From the NCBI RefSeq assembly GCF_025133575.1, contig NZ_CP104011.1:3790965-3854964 (forward strand): a DNA stretch of 64,000 nt. Reading direction: 5' to 3'. A model generated the notes under the pieces. It made no database searches. It was not told the origin of the DNA and saw only the letters and a list, made by a program, of their open reading frames with translations. The stretch is from Pseudomonas sp. GCEP-101 (GTDB lineage Bacteria > Pseudomonadota > Gammaproteobacteria > Pseudomonadales > Pseudomonadaceae). Made by a program: the position numbers and the translations under genes. Shown one piece after another: positions 8,818 through 17,090 of the stretch (positions are counted from its first letter, which is position 1; each line of letters begins with the position of its first letter).

Positions 8818-10575
8818 TCAGGCGGCGCTGGTCATTTCCTGACTGGCAGCGATGGCGTGGCGCAGCTGCTCGGTATCCAGCGGTTTGTGCAGCAGTTGGC
8901 TGCCGCTGGCGGCGGCCTCGCGCAGGCGCTCGGACGAGGTGTCGCCGGTGATGATCAGCGCCGGCACCTGGCGCGCGAGATAGCTGCGGATACGGCGGAT
9001 GGCGTCGGCACCGGTCTGCCCGTCGCCCAGGCGGTAGTCGCTGAGGATCAGGTCCACCGGCGCGCGGCCGACATGGCTGGCTTCGATATGCCGCTGGCAG
9101 GCGAGGAGGGCGCTGGTGCCGGCATACACGCGATGCCCCCAGACCTCCAGCAGGTTGCTCAGTGCATGCAGCACGTCGGGCTCGTCTTCCACCACCATGA
9201 TCCCCAGGCCCGGGTGGTCGTGGTCGCTGCGTTGTACCGGCGCCACCGCCTGGAGCGGCGCATGGGCGAGGGGGACGCGCAGGCAGAACACCGAGCCGCA
9301 ACCCGGCTGAGACTTCAGCAGCAGGCGATGGTCGAGCAGGCGCGCCGCATGGCGGACGATGGCCAGGCCCAGGCCGAGGCCCTGCTTGCGGTCGCGTTCG
9401 GCGTTATGCAGCTGGACGAATTCCTCGAAGACCACGTCCTGCAGGCCCGCATCGATGCCGCTGCCGGTGTCCCACACCTGGATTTCCAGTTCCTCGCCAC
9501 GCCGCCGGCAGCCCAGCAGCACGCCGCCGCGCAGGGTGTAGCGGAAGGCGTTGGTCAGCAAGTTGTCGAGGATGCGCCGCAGCAACAGCGGGTCGCTGTC
9601 GATCCACACGGGCTTGCTGTGCACGCGCCAGTCCAGGCAGCGCTCGGCGGCGGTGCCGGCGAATTCGGCGCGCAGGTCGGCGAACAGCTTGGCGAGGCTG
9701 ACCGGCTCGCGCTCCACGGGCACCACGCCGGCGTCCAGGCGCGAGATATCCAGCAGGCCATTGAGCAGGTCGCCCAGGTTGCCGAGCATGCCGCGCAGGC
9801 GCGTGGCGATGTCGCGCGCCTGGCGGGGCTCCACGGGGCCGCGTTCGGCGAGGGCGGCGAGGGCGCCAACGAACAGACCCAGGGCGTGGATCGGCTGGCG
9901 CAGGTCGTGGCTGGCGGCGGCGAGGAAGCGCGACTTGGCCTGGTCGGCGGCGCGGGCGCGATCGCGCTGTTCGCGCAGGTCGTGCACCAGCTCGGAGTTC
10001 TCCTGGCGCAGGCGGATGGTCTCGCACAGGCTGCGGTAGGTCACCCGGCTGTAGTACAGGTTGACCCCGGCCAGGCAGAGGATGAAGAAGCTGTAGGTGG
10101 TGTGCTGCTCGTCGGACACGCTCAGGCAGCGCAGCAGCATAGGCAGCAGCATCGCCGCGAGCGAGCCGATGTAGGCGGGCGGGAAGGCCGACAGCGACGG
10201 CACCGCGCCGCACACAAGGCCGGTGAGGACGATGCAGGTGAAGGCGAACAGTTGCGGGTCGCCATGGACGAAGCCGACCCAGCCCAGCCAACCCCAGAGC
10301 AGGCTGCTGGCCCAGGACAGCAGCGTGTTGGTCCATAGCCATTTTGCTTCCCGCGTGCGCGCCGGGGCTTGCCGGAAGTACGTGCGTGCCAGGACAATCC
10401 GCCCCAGCGTGAGCGCGTACAGCGCGGCCAACCAGCACACCATCGCGGTCGGCGTCAGGGCGCTGCGGAAGATGAACAGCACCGGCACGGGAATCACCAG
10501 GTTGGCGAAGAGCACGGCGTACGACTGGCGAAACAACAGATCGGCCAGGTCGCGCTGCAGCGGATTGTTGTCCAT
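8818..10575 (-). CDS. hybrid sensor histidine kinase with C-terminal receiver
   Basis: 585 residues. Six predicted membrane segments fill residues 1-190. A HisKA domain with phospho-accepting His in AAASHDLRQPIHALGLF follows, then a HATPase domain (DNLLTNAFRYT, DTGSGI, GLGLGLAIV) and a C-terminal receiver with Asp in ILSDYRLGDG. The SHDLRQP H-box is typical of kinases paired with NarL-type regulators. It is divergent from such a regulator gene, with only 27 nucleotides between the two start codons (10575 and 10603), so the two almost certainly form a signalling pair. The stimulus is unknown; a membrane-buried sensor suggests a lipophilic or membrane-state signal. Confidence 0.92.
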   Translation of the reverse strand: MDNNPLQRDLADLLFRQSYAVLFANLVIPVPVLFIFRSALTPTAMVCWLAALYALTLGRIVLARTYFRQAPARTREAKWLWTNTLLSWASSLLWGWLGWVGFVHGDPQLFAFTCIVLTGLVCGAVPSLSAFPPAYIGSLAAMLLPMLLRCLSVSDEQHTTYSFFILCLAGVNLYYSRVTYRSLCETIRLRQENSELVHDLREQRDRARAADQAKSRFLAAASHDLRQPIHALGLFVGALAALAERGPVEPRQARDIATRLRGMLGNLGDLLNGLLDISRLDAGVVPVEREPVSLAKLFADLRAEFAGTAAERCLDWRVHSKPVWIDSDPLLLRRILDNLLTNAFRYTLRGGVLLGCRRRGEELEIQVWDTGSGIDAGLQDVVFEEFVQLHNAERDRKQGLGLGLAIVRHAARLLDHRLLLKSQPGCGSVFCLRVPLAHAPLQAVAPVQRSDHDHPGLGIMVVEDEPDVLHALSNLLEVWGHRVYAGTSALLACQRHIEASHVGRAPVDLILSDYRLGDGQTGADAIRRIRSYLARQVPALIITGDTSSERLREAAASGSQLLHKPLDTEQLRHAIAASQEMTSAA

Positions 10576-10602
10576 GTCCGGAAGGCCTCAGGGAGACGAA
10601 TG

Positions 10603-11262
10603 ATGGAAGGGAAGCGCGAGTGGCGAGTGCTGATCGCCGATGACCACGGCATCGTCCGCGATGGCCTGCGCCTGTTGCTGTCCACCCTCGACGGCATCGA
10701 GGTGGTGGGCGAGGCGGCGGACGGCCTGCGCCTGCAGGCCCTGCTGGAGGAGCAGCGCGCAGACCTGCTGCTGCTCGACCTGAACATGCCCGGCCTCAAC
10801 CGGCTGCAGTTCATCCATGAACTGCGCCAGCGTCATCCCCGGCTGAGAATCCTGGTGCTCACCGCCAACACCGAACTGGCCACCGTGCGCTCGGTGCTCG
10901 ACGCCGGGGTGCACGGCTACCTGAGCAAGGGCGAGGACACCGGCGAGTTGCTCGAAGCCATCGCCGCCCTGCGCGGCGGCCAGCACTACCTGGCGCGCAG
11001 CCTGCGCTTCCAGCTGGACAGCCCGGGCACGCACCCCTCGGGCGATGCCGACCTGCTCTCGGCGGTGGAACTGACCAAGCGTGAGCGGCAGATCCTCACC
11101 CTGGCCGCCCAGGGCCGCAGCGCAAGGGAGATCGCCGAGCACTTCAGCATCAGCCCGCTGACGGTGCGCAAGCACCGCGAGAACCTGATGCGCAAGCTCG
11201 ATCTGCACAGCACTGCGGAGCTGGCGGCCTACGCCGTGCGCCTGGGCGTGCCCAGCGCCTGA
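10603..11262 (+). CDS. NarL/FixJ-type response regulator
   Basis: 219 residues. The receiver domain starts RVLIADDHGIVRDGL, with the phospho-acceptor Asp in LLLLDLNMPG and the conserved Lys in YLSKGED. The LuxR-type DNA-binding domain lies at about residues 150-212 (LTKRERQILTLAAQGRSAREIAEHF, then TVRKHRENLMRKL). Two ATGs are adjacent (10600 and 10603); GGGAG at 10591-10595 spaces better with the second. It is the partner of the divergent hybrid kinase. Such pairs in Pseudomonas often control alcohol or quinoprotein metabolism, but no target gene is visible here. Confidence 0.92.
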   Translation: MEGKREWRVLIADDHGIVRDGLRLLLSTLDGIEVVGEAADGLRLQALLEEQRADLLLLDLNMPGLNRLQFIHELRQRHPRLRILVLTANTELATVRSVLDAGVHGYLSKGEDTGELLEAIAALRGGQHYLARSLRFQLDSPGTHPSGDADLLSAVELTKRERQILTLAAQGRSAREIAEHFSISPLTVRKHRENLMRKLDLHSTAELAAYAVRLGVPSA

Positions 11263-11468
11263 GTCGACTCGGTGGTGCGCCTGCGTGGCCATGCTGAACG
11301 TCCTGTTCCCGGAAAGCTGGGAACAGAGGCTAGCGCCGCGCACCGGCGGAAAAAATACGGCAACTGCCGTATGTGCCCGGACCGGGGCGCTCCCTAACCT
11401 TCCCTTCACGGACCAGGCGCTGCCCGGATGCACGCCGGCCGATACCCGATCAAGGGAAGGATCACACC

Positions 11469-12101
11469 ATGACTTTGCCTGCCTATTGGGCCTCGTTCGC
11501 CGTGGCGACGCTGGCCTTCGCCTGCATGCCCGGCCCGGCCATTCTCTACATGACCTCGCAGACCCTCGCCCACGGCCGCCGCGCCGGCCTCCACGCCGCG
11601 CTGGGCATCCACCTGGGTTGCTACGCGCATATCCTCGCCGCCAGCGCTGGCCTCGCCGCCTTGCTGCATCACGCGCCGACGCTCTACCTGGCCCTGAAGC
11701 TGGCGGGTGCGGCCTACCTGATCTGGCTGGGCGGCTCGATGATCTTCGGCCGGCGCCGCCTGGGCGGGAGCGGCGAAGAGGAGCGCGAGGCGCGGCCCAA
11801 GGTGCTGCGCGACAGCATCATCGTCGAGGTGCTCAACCCCAAGACGGCGCTGTTCTTCCTGACCTTCCTGCCGCAATTCGTCGACCCGGCCGCGAGCCTG
11901 CCGGTGGGGCTGCAGTTCTTCATCCTCGGGATGATCGTCAACCTGGTGTTCTCCACCGCCGACGTACTCGCCGTGCTGTTCGCATCGCTGCTGCTCGGCG
12001 CGCTCGGGCAGGGGCGCGGGCAGCAACTGATGCCGCGGGTGTGCGGCTCGGTGCTGGTGGGGCTGGGGGTGATGCTGGTGGCGCGGGGCGGGGTGGTGTA
12101 G
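11469..12101 (+). CDS. LysE/RhtB-family amino-acid exporter
   Basis: 210 residues with six hydrophobic segments and the family signature near the N-terminus (LAFACMPGPAILYMTSQTL, then GRRAGLHAALGIHLG). LysE/RhtB proteins export amino acids or related metabolites across the inner membrane. The ATG at 11469 follows an AAGGGAAGG ribosome site. A charged insert (EEEREARPK) sits in the cytoplasmic loop near the middle. It stands alone, about 200 bp after the response regulator gene; the substrate cannot be named. Confidence 0.9.
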   Translation: MTLPAYWASFAVATLAFACMPGPAILYMTSQTLAHGRRAGLHAALGIHLGCYAHILAASAGLAALLHHAPTLYLALKLAGAAYLIWLGGSMIFGRRRLGGSGEEEREARPKVLRDSIIVEVLNPKTALFFLTFLPQFVDPAASLPVGLQFFILGMIVNLVFSTADVLAVLFASLLLGALGQGRGQQLMPRVCGSVLVGLGVMLVARGGVV

Positions 12102-12146
12102 CGCGGTAGCGCCGCACCCAGGCGGGCGCGGCGCGGGCGAAGCGGA

Positions 12147-12428
12147 TCAGTCTTCGCGGCTGGTCACTTCCACCAGGTGGTAGCCGAACTGGGTCTTCAC
12201 CGGACCCTGGACGACGTTCAACGGCGCGCTGAACACGACCTGGTCGAACTCGCGAACCATCTGGCCCGGGCGGAAGGTGCCCAGGTCGCCGCCGCTGCGG
12301 CCGGACGGGCAGGTGGAGTTGTCACGCGCCACCTGGGCGAAATCGGCGCCGCCTTCGATGGCAGCTTTGAGTTCATTGCACTTGGCTTCGCTGGAAACCA
12401 GGATGTGACGGGCGGATGCACGGGCCAT
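12147..12428 (-). CDS. ppiC: parvulin-type peptidyl-prolyl isomerase
   Basis: 93 residues forming a single parvulin (rotamase) domain from end to end: ARHILVSSEAKCNELK, SGGDLGTFRPGQMVREFDQVVF and the terminal TQFGYHLVEVTSRED. There is no signal peptide, so it is the short cytoplasmic PpiC/Par10 type that catalyses cis-trans isomerisation of Xaa-Pro bonds. The length matches the family. It is convergent with the LysE gene. Confidence 0.93.
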   Translation of the reverse strand: MARASARHILVSSEAKCNELKAAIEGGADFAQVARDNSTCPSGRSGGDLGTFRPGQMVREFDQVVFSAPLNVVQGPVKTQFGYHLVEVTSRED

Positions 12429-13359
12429 GGGATAACTCCTGAACAGGCAGTAGGAAAGGGCGAAGCCTAGCTGATTCCGGGCCCGAACCCAATGCGGGTT
12501 GCCCAGTGGTTCGGTGTTGCGATGCCCGTGAGCGGCTCTTCATTGTAGGAGCGAGCTTGCTCGCGAACCGCCCAGCTTCGAGCCCGCCGGTAAATCCGTT
12601 CGCGAGCAAGCTCGCTCCTACAGGTTCTCCCCCGGCTGTTGCAGCAGGGGCATTGCCGTAGGAGCGGATTCATCCGCGATAGGCATCGCCCAGATGAAGA
12701 ACGTGCCGGCAAAAAACGATCACGGCTGTAGGAGCGGGCCACGCCCGCGACTGCGCGACACGCGCGGCCAATGCTGATGGCGTTGCCTGTTCTCCCTGCG
12801 CGGGTAGGGGAATGGACCTGCCGTCGGCCCTGCCGACGGATCGCGTGCATGGCACGCTCCTACAGGTCGCTACCCGCGCTGGTGTTTGCGGGGCATGCGT
12901 AGGAGCGGATTCATCCGCGATGGGCATCGCCCCGATGGAGAACGTGCCGGCGGAATATGATCGCCACTGTAGGTGCGGGCCACGCCCGCGACCGCGCGAT
13001 CACGCGCGGCCAACGCCGATGGCGTTGCACAGTCTCCCGGAACGGGTGGGCAAGTGGATCGGCGTCGGCCCTGCCGACGGATCGCGTGCATGGCACGCTC
13101 CTACAGGTCGCTACCCGCGCTGGTGTTTGCGGGGCATGCGTAGGAGCGGATTCATCCGCGATAGGCATCGCCCGGATGGAGAACGTGCCTGCGGAAAACG
13201 ATCACGGCTGTAGGAGCGGGCCATGCCCGCGACCGCGCGATCACGCGCGGCCATCCCGGGCTGCCGCCTTTTGTAGGAGCGAGCTTGCTCGCGAACCGCC
13301 CGGCACCGGTACCGCCCGGGCAATCACCGCGGACGAAGTTCACTCCTACGCCCGGCCCC
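12429..13359. repeat. 930-bp intergenic block of REP palindromes
   Basis: No gene is visible here. The block contains an inverted REP pair at about 12543-12622 and a tandem array (see the 12658-13250 entry). A last REP of the GTAGGAGCGAGC type at about 13274-13297 lies before the 3' end of mdaB. Short open frames across it are Arg/Pro/Ser-rich translations of the palindromes. Confidence 0.85.
12658..13250. repeat. tandem 241-bp composite REP repeat (about 2.5 copies)
   Basis: The sequence starting GTAGGAGCGGATTCATCCGC begins at 12658, 12899 and 13140, an exact 241-bp period. Each unit carries three different palindromes: the ATTCATCCGC type, the GGGCCACGCCCGCGACC type, and GTCGGCCCTGCCGAC followed by an inverse GCTCCTAC arm. 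The first two units are complete; the third stops after the second palindrome. Units differ by scattered substitutions. Confidence 0.9.
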
Positions 13360-13953
13360 TCAGGCCTGCGCAGTACCCAGCACGGCGCTGAGGTGCTGCA
13401 GGTAGCGCTGCACATCGTTCTCGATGTTCGGGCGCTTCATCACGTCCACGCACAGGAAGGTGGGCAGCGGGCTCATGCCCAGGAACTGGTTGGCCTTGTG
13501 GAAGGGGAAATACACCGCGTCCACGCCCTTGCCCTCGAAGAAGTCGGTAGGGTCGTCGAAGGCCTGCTGCGGTGCGTTCCAGGTCGCCGAGATCATGTAC
13601 TGCTTGCCCTGCAGCAGGCCGCCGCTGCCGTACTTCTGCGAGGCGTCGGAGCGGGTGCGACCGTCGTTGGCGTAGAGGCTGCCGTGGCCGGCGGTGAATA
13701 CCTCGTCGAGGTACTGCTTGACCGTCCAGGGCGCGCCCATCCACCAGCCGGGCATCTGGTACACGATCACGTCGGCCCATAGCATCTTCTGCACTTCTTC
13801 CTGGATGTCGTAGCCGCCGTCGACGAAGGTTTGCTTCACGTCGAAACCGGCGCGGTCCAGGTGGGCGATGGCGGCTTCATGCAGGGTGGCGTTGTAGCGG
13901 CCGTCGGAGTGAGCGAACTGTTTGCCGCCATTGATCAGCAGGATCTTTTTCAT
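13360..13953 (-). CDS. mdaB: NAD(P)H:quinone oxidoreductase, MdaB type
   Basis: 197 residues of the flavodoxin-like quinone reductase family. The N-terminal MKKILLINGGKQFAHSDGR loop binds FAD phosphate, MPGWWMGAPWTVKQYLDEVF is the MdaB/NQO signature, and ATWNAPQQAFDDP lies in the C-terminal half. MdaB reduces quinones by two electrons without semiquinone formation, protecting against oxidative stress. The ATG at 13953 follows a GGAG site. It is divergent from a YgiN-like monooxygenase gene; in E. coli mdaB and ygiN are neighbours, and both act on quinone/quinol, which supports the call. Confidence 0.92.
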   Translation of the reverse strand: MKKILLINGGKQFAHSDGRYNATLHEAAIAHLDRAGFDVKQTFVDGGYDIQEEVQKMLWADVIVYQMPGWWMGAPWTVKQYLDEVFTAGHGSLYANDGRTRSDASQKYGSGGLLQGKQYMISATWNAPQQAFDDPTDFFEGKGVDAVYFPFHKANQFLGMSPLPTFLCVDVMKRPNIENDVQRYLQHLSAVLGTAQA

Positions 13954-14117
13954 GGAGTGGGCTCCGCAAGTCAGAAATTCGATGGCGGCAGAATATCGAC
14001 CGGGGCAGGGCGGAAACACCCGTTTTCGGACAAATGATCCGTGCGTGAGAATCAAGAATGCAGAAGATTGATTTGCGTCAGCATAGGGCAATCTTTCCTG
14101 CCACAGGTACCGCCCCG

Positions 14118-14411
14118 ATGTATGCCTTCATCCTCCAGGCCCACACCCTCCCGGAAAAATCCCAGGCCTTCGAAGACCTCTTCCGCACCTACCTCGCCCC
14201 GAGCCGCGCCGAAGAGGGCTGCCTTCAGTACCACATGCTGCGCGATGCCAGCGACCCGACCCTGTTCACCTTCTTCGAGGTCTGGCAGAGCCGCGAACAC
14301 CTGGCCATCCACACTGCGCTGCCGCACATGCGCGAGTTCCACGAGCGGCGCATGGACTACCTGCGCCGCGATTTCGCCATCCAGGAAGTCGAGGTGATGC
14401 AGCCGCGCTGA
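14118..14411 (+). CDS. YgiN-like quinol/antibiotic-biosynthesis monooxygenase
   Basis: 97 residues forming one dimeric alpha/beta-barrel (ABM) domain: AFILQAHTLPEKSQAFEDLF, EEGCLQYHMLRDASDPTLFTFFEVW and HTALPHMREFHERRMD. Small ABM proteins such as E. coli YgiN oxidise quinols without metal or cofactor. It is divergent from mdaB with about 160 bp between the starts, and the two probably cycle the same quinone pool. The start at 14118 is where the ABM domain begins; an upstream ATG at 14058 would add 20 unrelated residues. Confidence 0.85.
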   Translation: MYAFILQAHTLPEKSQAFEDLFRTYLAPSRAEEGCLQYHMLRDASDPTLFTFFEVWQSREHLAIHTALPHMREFHERRMDYLRRDFAIQEVEVMQPR

Positions 14412-14521
14412 GCGACCGCGGGCAAGAACCTTCAGCCGTCGCGGAACCTGTGTCTCGCGGGCGCAGCCAAATGCGGAGAAATCACGCATCATTGAGCCCT
14501 TTTCGACCATCGGAGCCGTCC

Positions 14522-15370
14522 ATGCCCAGCCAGTCGTTCCTTTTGCGTAGCCTGCTGTTGTCGTTCGGCCTGCTGGCCGCCGCCGGCGCCAGCGCGGCCG
14601 ACCAGGACCAACTGCTCGAAGCCATCAACGCCTACCGCGGCGACGTGCAGTCCTGCGCGGGGCAGGCTTCCCAGGTGTTGCCGCCGCTATCGCCGGACCC
14701 GCGCCTGGCGCTGCCGGCGTCGGCGGGCGAGTGGAAGGCGGCGCTGAACCGCGCCGGCTACCCGATGAGCAGCGTGCGCATGCTCAGCCTCACCGGCCCG
14801 CGTGATGTGACGGCCGCGATGAAGGCGCTGCAGGAGAGCTTCTGCCAGGTACTGCTGGACCCGCAATTCGTCGACGTCGGCATCGTCCGCGAGGGCGATG
14901 ACTGGCGCGTGCTGCTCGGCCGCCCGCTGCTGCAGGGCAAGCTGGGCACCTGGGAAGCTGAAGGCCAGCAGTTGCTGCAGGCGATCAACGCCGCGCGCAG
15001 CCATGCGCGTCAGTGCGGTGGGCAAGCGTTCACGCCGGCCCCGGCGCTGAGCTGGAACGCGACCCTGGGCGGCACCGCCGAAGCCCATAGCCGCGACATG
15101 GCCAACAACAACTACTTCGACCACAAGGGCCGCGACGGCAGCACGCCGGGCGACCGCGCGGAGCTCAACGGCTACGCCGGCCAGCGCATCGGCGAGAACA
15201 TCGCCGCCGGGCAGGGCAACGCGCAGAAGGTGGTGGACAGCTGGCTGACCAGCCCCGGCCACTGCGCCAACCTGATGAACCCGCAGTACAGCGAGCTGGG
15301 CGCCGCCTACGCGGCTGACCCGAAGAGTGACGCGGGTATCTACTGGACGGCGCTGTTCGGCTCGCCCTGA
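14522..15370 (+). CDS. secreted CAP/SCP-domain protein
   Basis: 282 residues. A signal peptide (about residues 1-27, ending ASAAD) is followed by an N-terminal region of about 130 residues with two Cys. A C-terminal CAP/SCP domain spans about 155-280, with the metal-type residues in AEAHSRDMANNNYFDHKGRDG and the GENIAAG and SPGHCANLMNP motifs. Bacterial CAP proteins are secreted, sometimes with lipid-binding or protease-like roles that remain unclear. The N-terminal half contains the same kind of QLLEAINAYR helix that opens the CAP domain, suggesting a degenerate duplication. Confidence 0.87.
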   Translation: MPSQSFLLRSLLLSFGLLAAAGASAADQDQLLEAINAYRGDVQSCAGQASQVLPPLSPDPRLALPASAGEWKAALNRAGYPMSSVRMLSLTGPRDVTAAMKALQESFCQVLLDPQFVDVGIVREGDDWRVLLGRPLLQGKLGTWEAEGQQLLQAINAARSHARQCGGQAFTPAPALSWNATLGGTAEAHSRDMANNNYFDHKGRDGSTPGDRAELNGYAGQRIGENIAAGQGNAQKVVDSWLTSPGHCANLMNPQYSELGAAYAADPKSDAGIYWTALFGSP

Positions 15371-15374
15371 GCCG

Positions 15375-15896
15375 TCATCGATCGCCGCGGGTGGCGCCCG
15401 GCTCGCTGGCCTGGCGCTTGACCTTTGCCGCGAGGACGGCGGCCTCGACCGCTGCCAGCGTGCCCGAGGCTGCCGGTAGCTCCAGCACGCGGCTCTCGGC
15501 CAGGGTGGACACCTGCTCGCCGTTGTCCAGGGTGAATTCGACGAAGGCCAGGTGCTCCGACCAGGAACGATAGCGCCGCACCATGAACAGGCTGTGGCGG
15601 CTGCGCACCGAGCTGATCTTCTCCAGGGCGACCTGCCGGTGGCTGTCCTTGCCGCACAGCACCAGTTCGCCCTTGTCGATGAACGCCGGTTCGGCCTTCG
15701 ATACCCGCCGCCATTCCACGGCGAAGCGTGCGCCGAGCAGCAGCAGGCAAAGGGGCAGGGCGGAGAACAGGGCAACCACGCCGCTGAACAGCTTGATCAG
15801 CGTGAACGCGGCCATTGCCAGCAGGATCAGCAGGGTGACGGCGCGGTAGAAGTGGACGTTGTCGAACTCGGTCTGCGGCAGGAACCGGACATCCAT
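15375..15896 (-). CDS. small membrane protein with C-terminal soluble domain
   Basis: 173 residues. Two hydrophobic helices (about 18-38 and 41-60) form a membrane hairpin, followed by a cytoplasmic domain of about 110 residues with beta-strand patterns (KGELVLCGKDSHRQVALEKISSV, AFVEFTLDNGEQVSTLAE) that resembles a bacterial PH-like fold. I recognise no named family. It is convergent with the CAP protein gene (4 bp between stops). Probably a real gene because of the membrane/soluble partition and the good ATG context. Confidence 0.72.
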   Translation of the reverse strand: MDVRFLPQTEFDNVHFYRAVTLLILLAMAAFTLIKLFSGVVALFSALPLCLLLLGARFAVEWRRVSKAEPAFIDKGELVLCGKDSHRQVALEKISSVRSRHSLFMVRRYRSWSEHLAFVEFTLDNGEQVSTLAESRVLELPAASGTLAAVEAAVLAAKVKRQASEPGATRGDR

Positions 15897-16001
15897 GTGT
15901 GTGTTTCCTCGGCGAGTACGAAACGTCCTTCAGCCAGACTTTTTAGCAGAGTGCTCGCCGCTCGCCCTGTGAGGCGGATCACGGCGTGGGGCAATGCACA
16001 A

Positions 16002-16030
16002 AGAAAAACCGGCGCCAGGGCGCCGGTTTT
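16002..16030 (-). terminator. terminator downstream of allE
   Basis: A 9-bp perfect stem (16007-16015 with 16020-16028) and a 4-base loop. Read on the minus strand it follows allE by about 50 bases and ends in five T; there are also T residues on the plus side, so it may work both ways. Confidence 0.8.
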
Positions 16031-16077
16031 CATGTGCTCCGCGGGAACCGGGGTGGTTCCCGCCTCAACCTGCCACT

Positions 16078-16914
16078 TTAGTGCGGCTGGTTCAGGGTCA
16101 GGCGCATGTGGCGGTTCACATCCTTGTACAGCAGGTAGCGGAAGCGACCGGGGCCGCCGGAGTAGCAGGCCTGCGGGCAGAAGGCGCGCAGCCACATGAA
16201 GTCGCCGGCTTCCACTTCGACCCAGTCCTGGTTCAGGCGGTACACCGCCTTGCCTTCGAGCACGTACAGGCCGTGTTCCATCACGTGGGTCTCGGCGAAC
16301 GGAATCACGCCGCCCGGCTCGAAGTTCACGATGTTCACGTGCATGTCGTGGCGCATGTCGGCCATGTCGACGAAGCGGGTGGTGCTCCAGCGGCCTTCGG
16401 TATCGGGCATGACCTTCGGCTCGATGTCCTGCTCGTTGGTGACGAAGGCTTCGGGCAGCGGTACGCCATCGACTTTCTGGTAGTGCTTGCGAATCCAGTG
16501 GAAGCGGGTGTGCTGGCCGCTGGTGTTGCGTACCTTGTAGTCGGCGCCCGGCGGAATGAACGCATAGCCGCCCGGCTGCATCGTGTGCACTTCGCCCTGC
16601 AGGGTCAGGGTCAGCTCGCCTTCGACGATGAACAGCACCGCCTCGGCGTTGACGTCCTGCTCGGGCTTGTCGCTGCCGCCCTGGGGCGCCAGTTCGACGA
16701 TGTACTGCGAGAAGGTCTCGGCGAAGCCCGACAGCGGGCGGGCGATGACCCACATGCGCATGTTGTCCCAGAAGGGCAGGTGGCTGGTGACGATGTCACG
16801 CATCACGCCCTTGGGGATAACGGCATAGGCTTCGGTGAACATGGCGCGGTCGGTGAGCAGCTCGGTCTGTGCCGGGTGCCCTCCGTGCGGCGCGTAATAG
16901 GTGGATTTGGCCAT
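16078..16914 (-). CDS. allE: (S)-ureidoglycine aminohydrolase
   Basis: 278 residues, a bicupin. The first cupin has FIVEGELTLTLQGEVHTMQPGGYAFIPPG; the second, metal-binding cupin has VIPFAETHVMEHGLYVLEGKAVYRL and FMWLRAFCPQACYSGG. This matches YlbA/AllE proteins, Mn-dependent enzymes that convert (S)-ureidoglycine to ureidoglycolate plus ammonia in allantoin breakdown. AGGAAG upstream sets the start at 16914. The gene stands apart from other allantoin genes and follows a LysR gene on the same strand. Its product ureidoglycolate is cleaved to glyoxylate, which the gcl-hyi-glxR cluster at the right end consumes. Confidence 0.9.
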   Translation of the reverse strand: MAKSTYYAPHGGHPAQTELLTDRAMFTEAYAVIPKGVMRDIVTSHLPFWDNMRMWVIARPLSGFAETFSQYIVELAPQGGSDKPEQDVNAEAVLFIVEGELTLTLQGEVHTMQPGGYAFIPPGADYKVRNTSGQHTRFHWIRKHYQKVDGVPLPEAFVTNEQDIEPKVMPDTEGRWSTTRFVDMADMRHDMHVNIVNFEPGGVIPFAETHVMEHGLYVLEGKAVYRLNQDWVEVEAGDFMWLRAFCPQACYSGGPGRFRYLLYKDVNRHMRLTLNQPH

Positions 16915-17090
16915 GGGTACTTCCTCATTGTTGTCTTGCTGCCCCGGCGCGTGCGGCGCCGTGGCGGGCAATGCGTGCAGAGCGGCGCGCTGTCGGTGCG
17001 CGGGCCGTCGCTGGCAGCCACGATATCCAGCGCCGTGTTCATGCACAAATTAAATGTTGGAATCCGCTGTATTTGGTTTCTGAATGCCTG

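Noticed and set aside
12545..13300. A CRISPR array
   Set aside because: The repeats are 241 bp apart with palindromes inside the unit and no constant spacer length or cas genes; they are REP composites.
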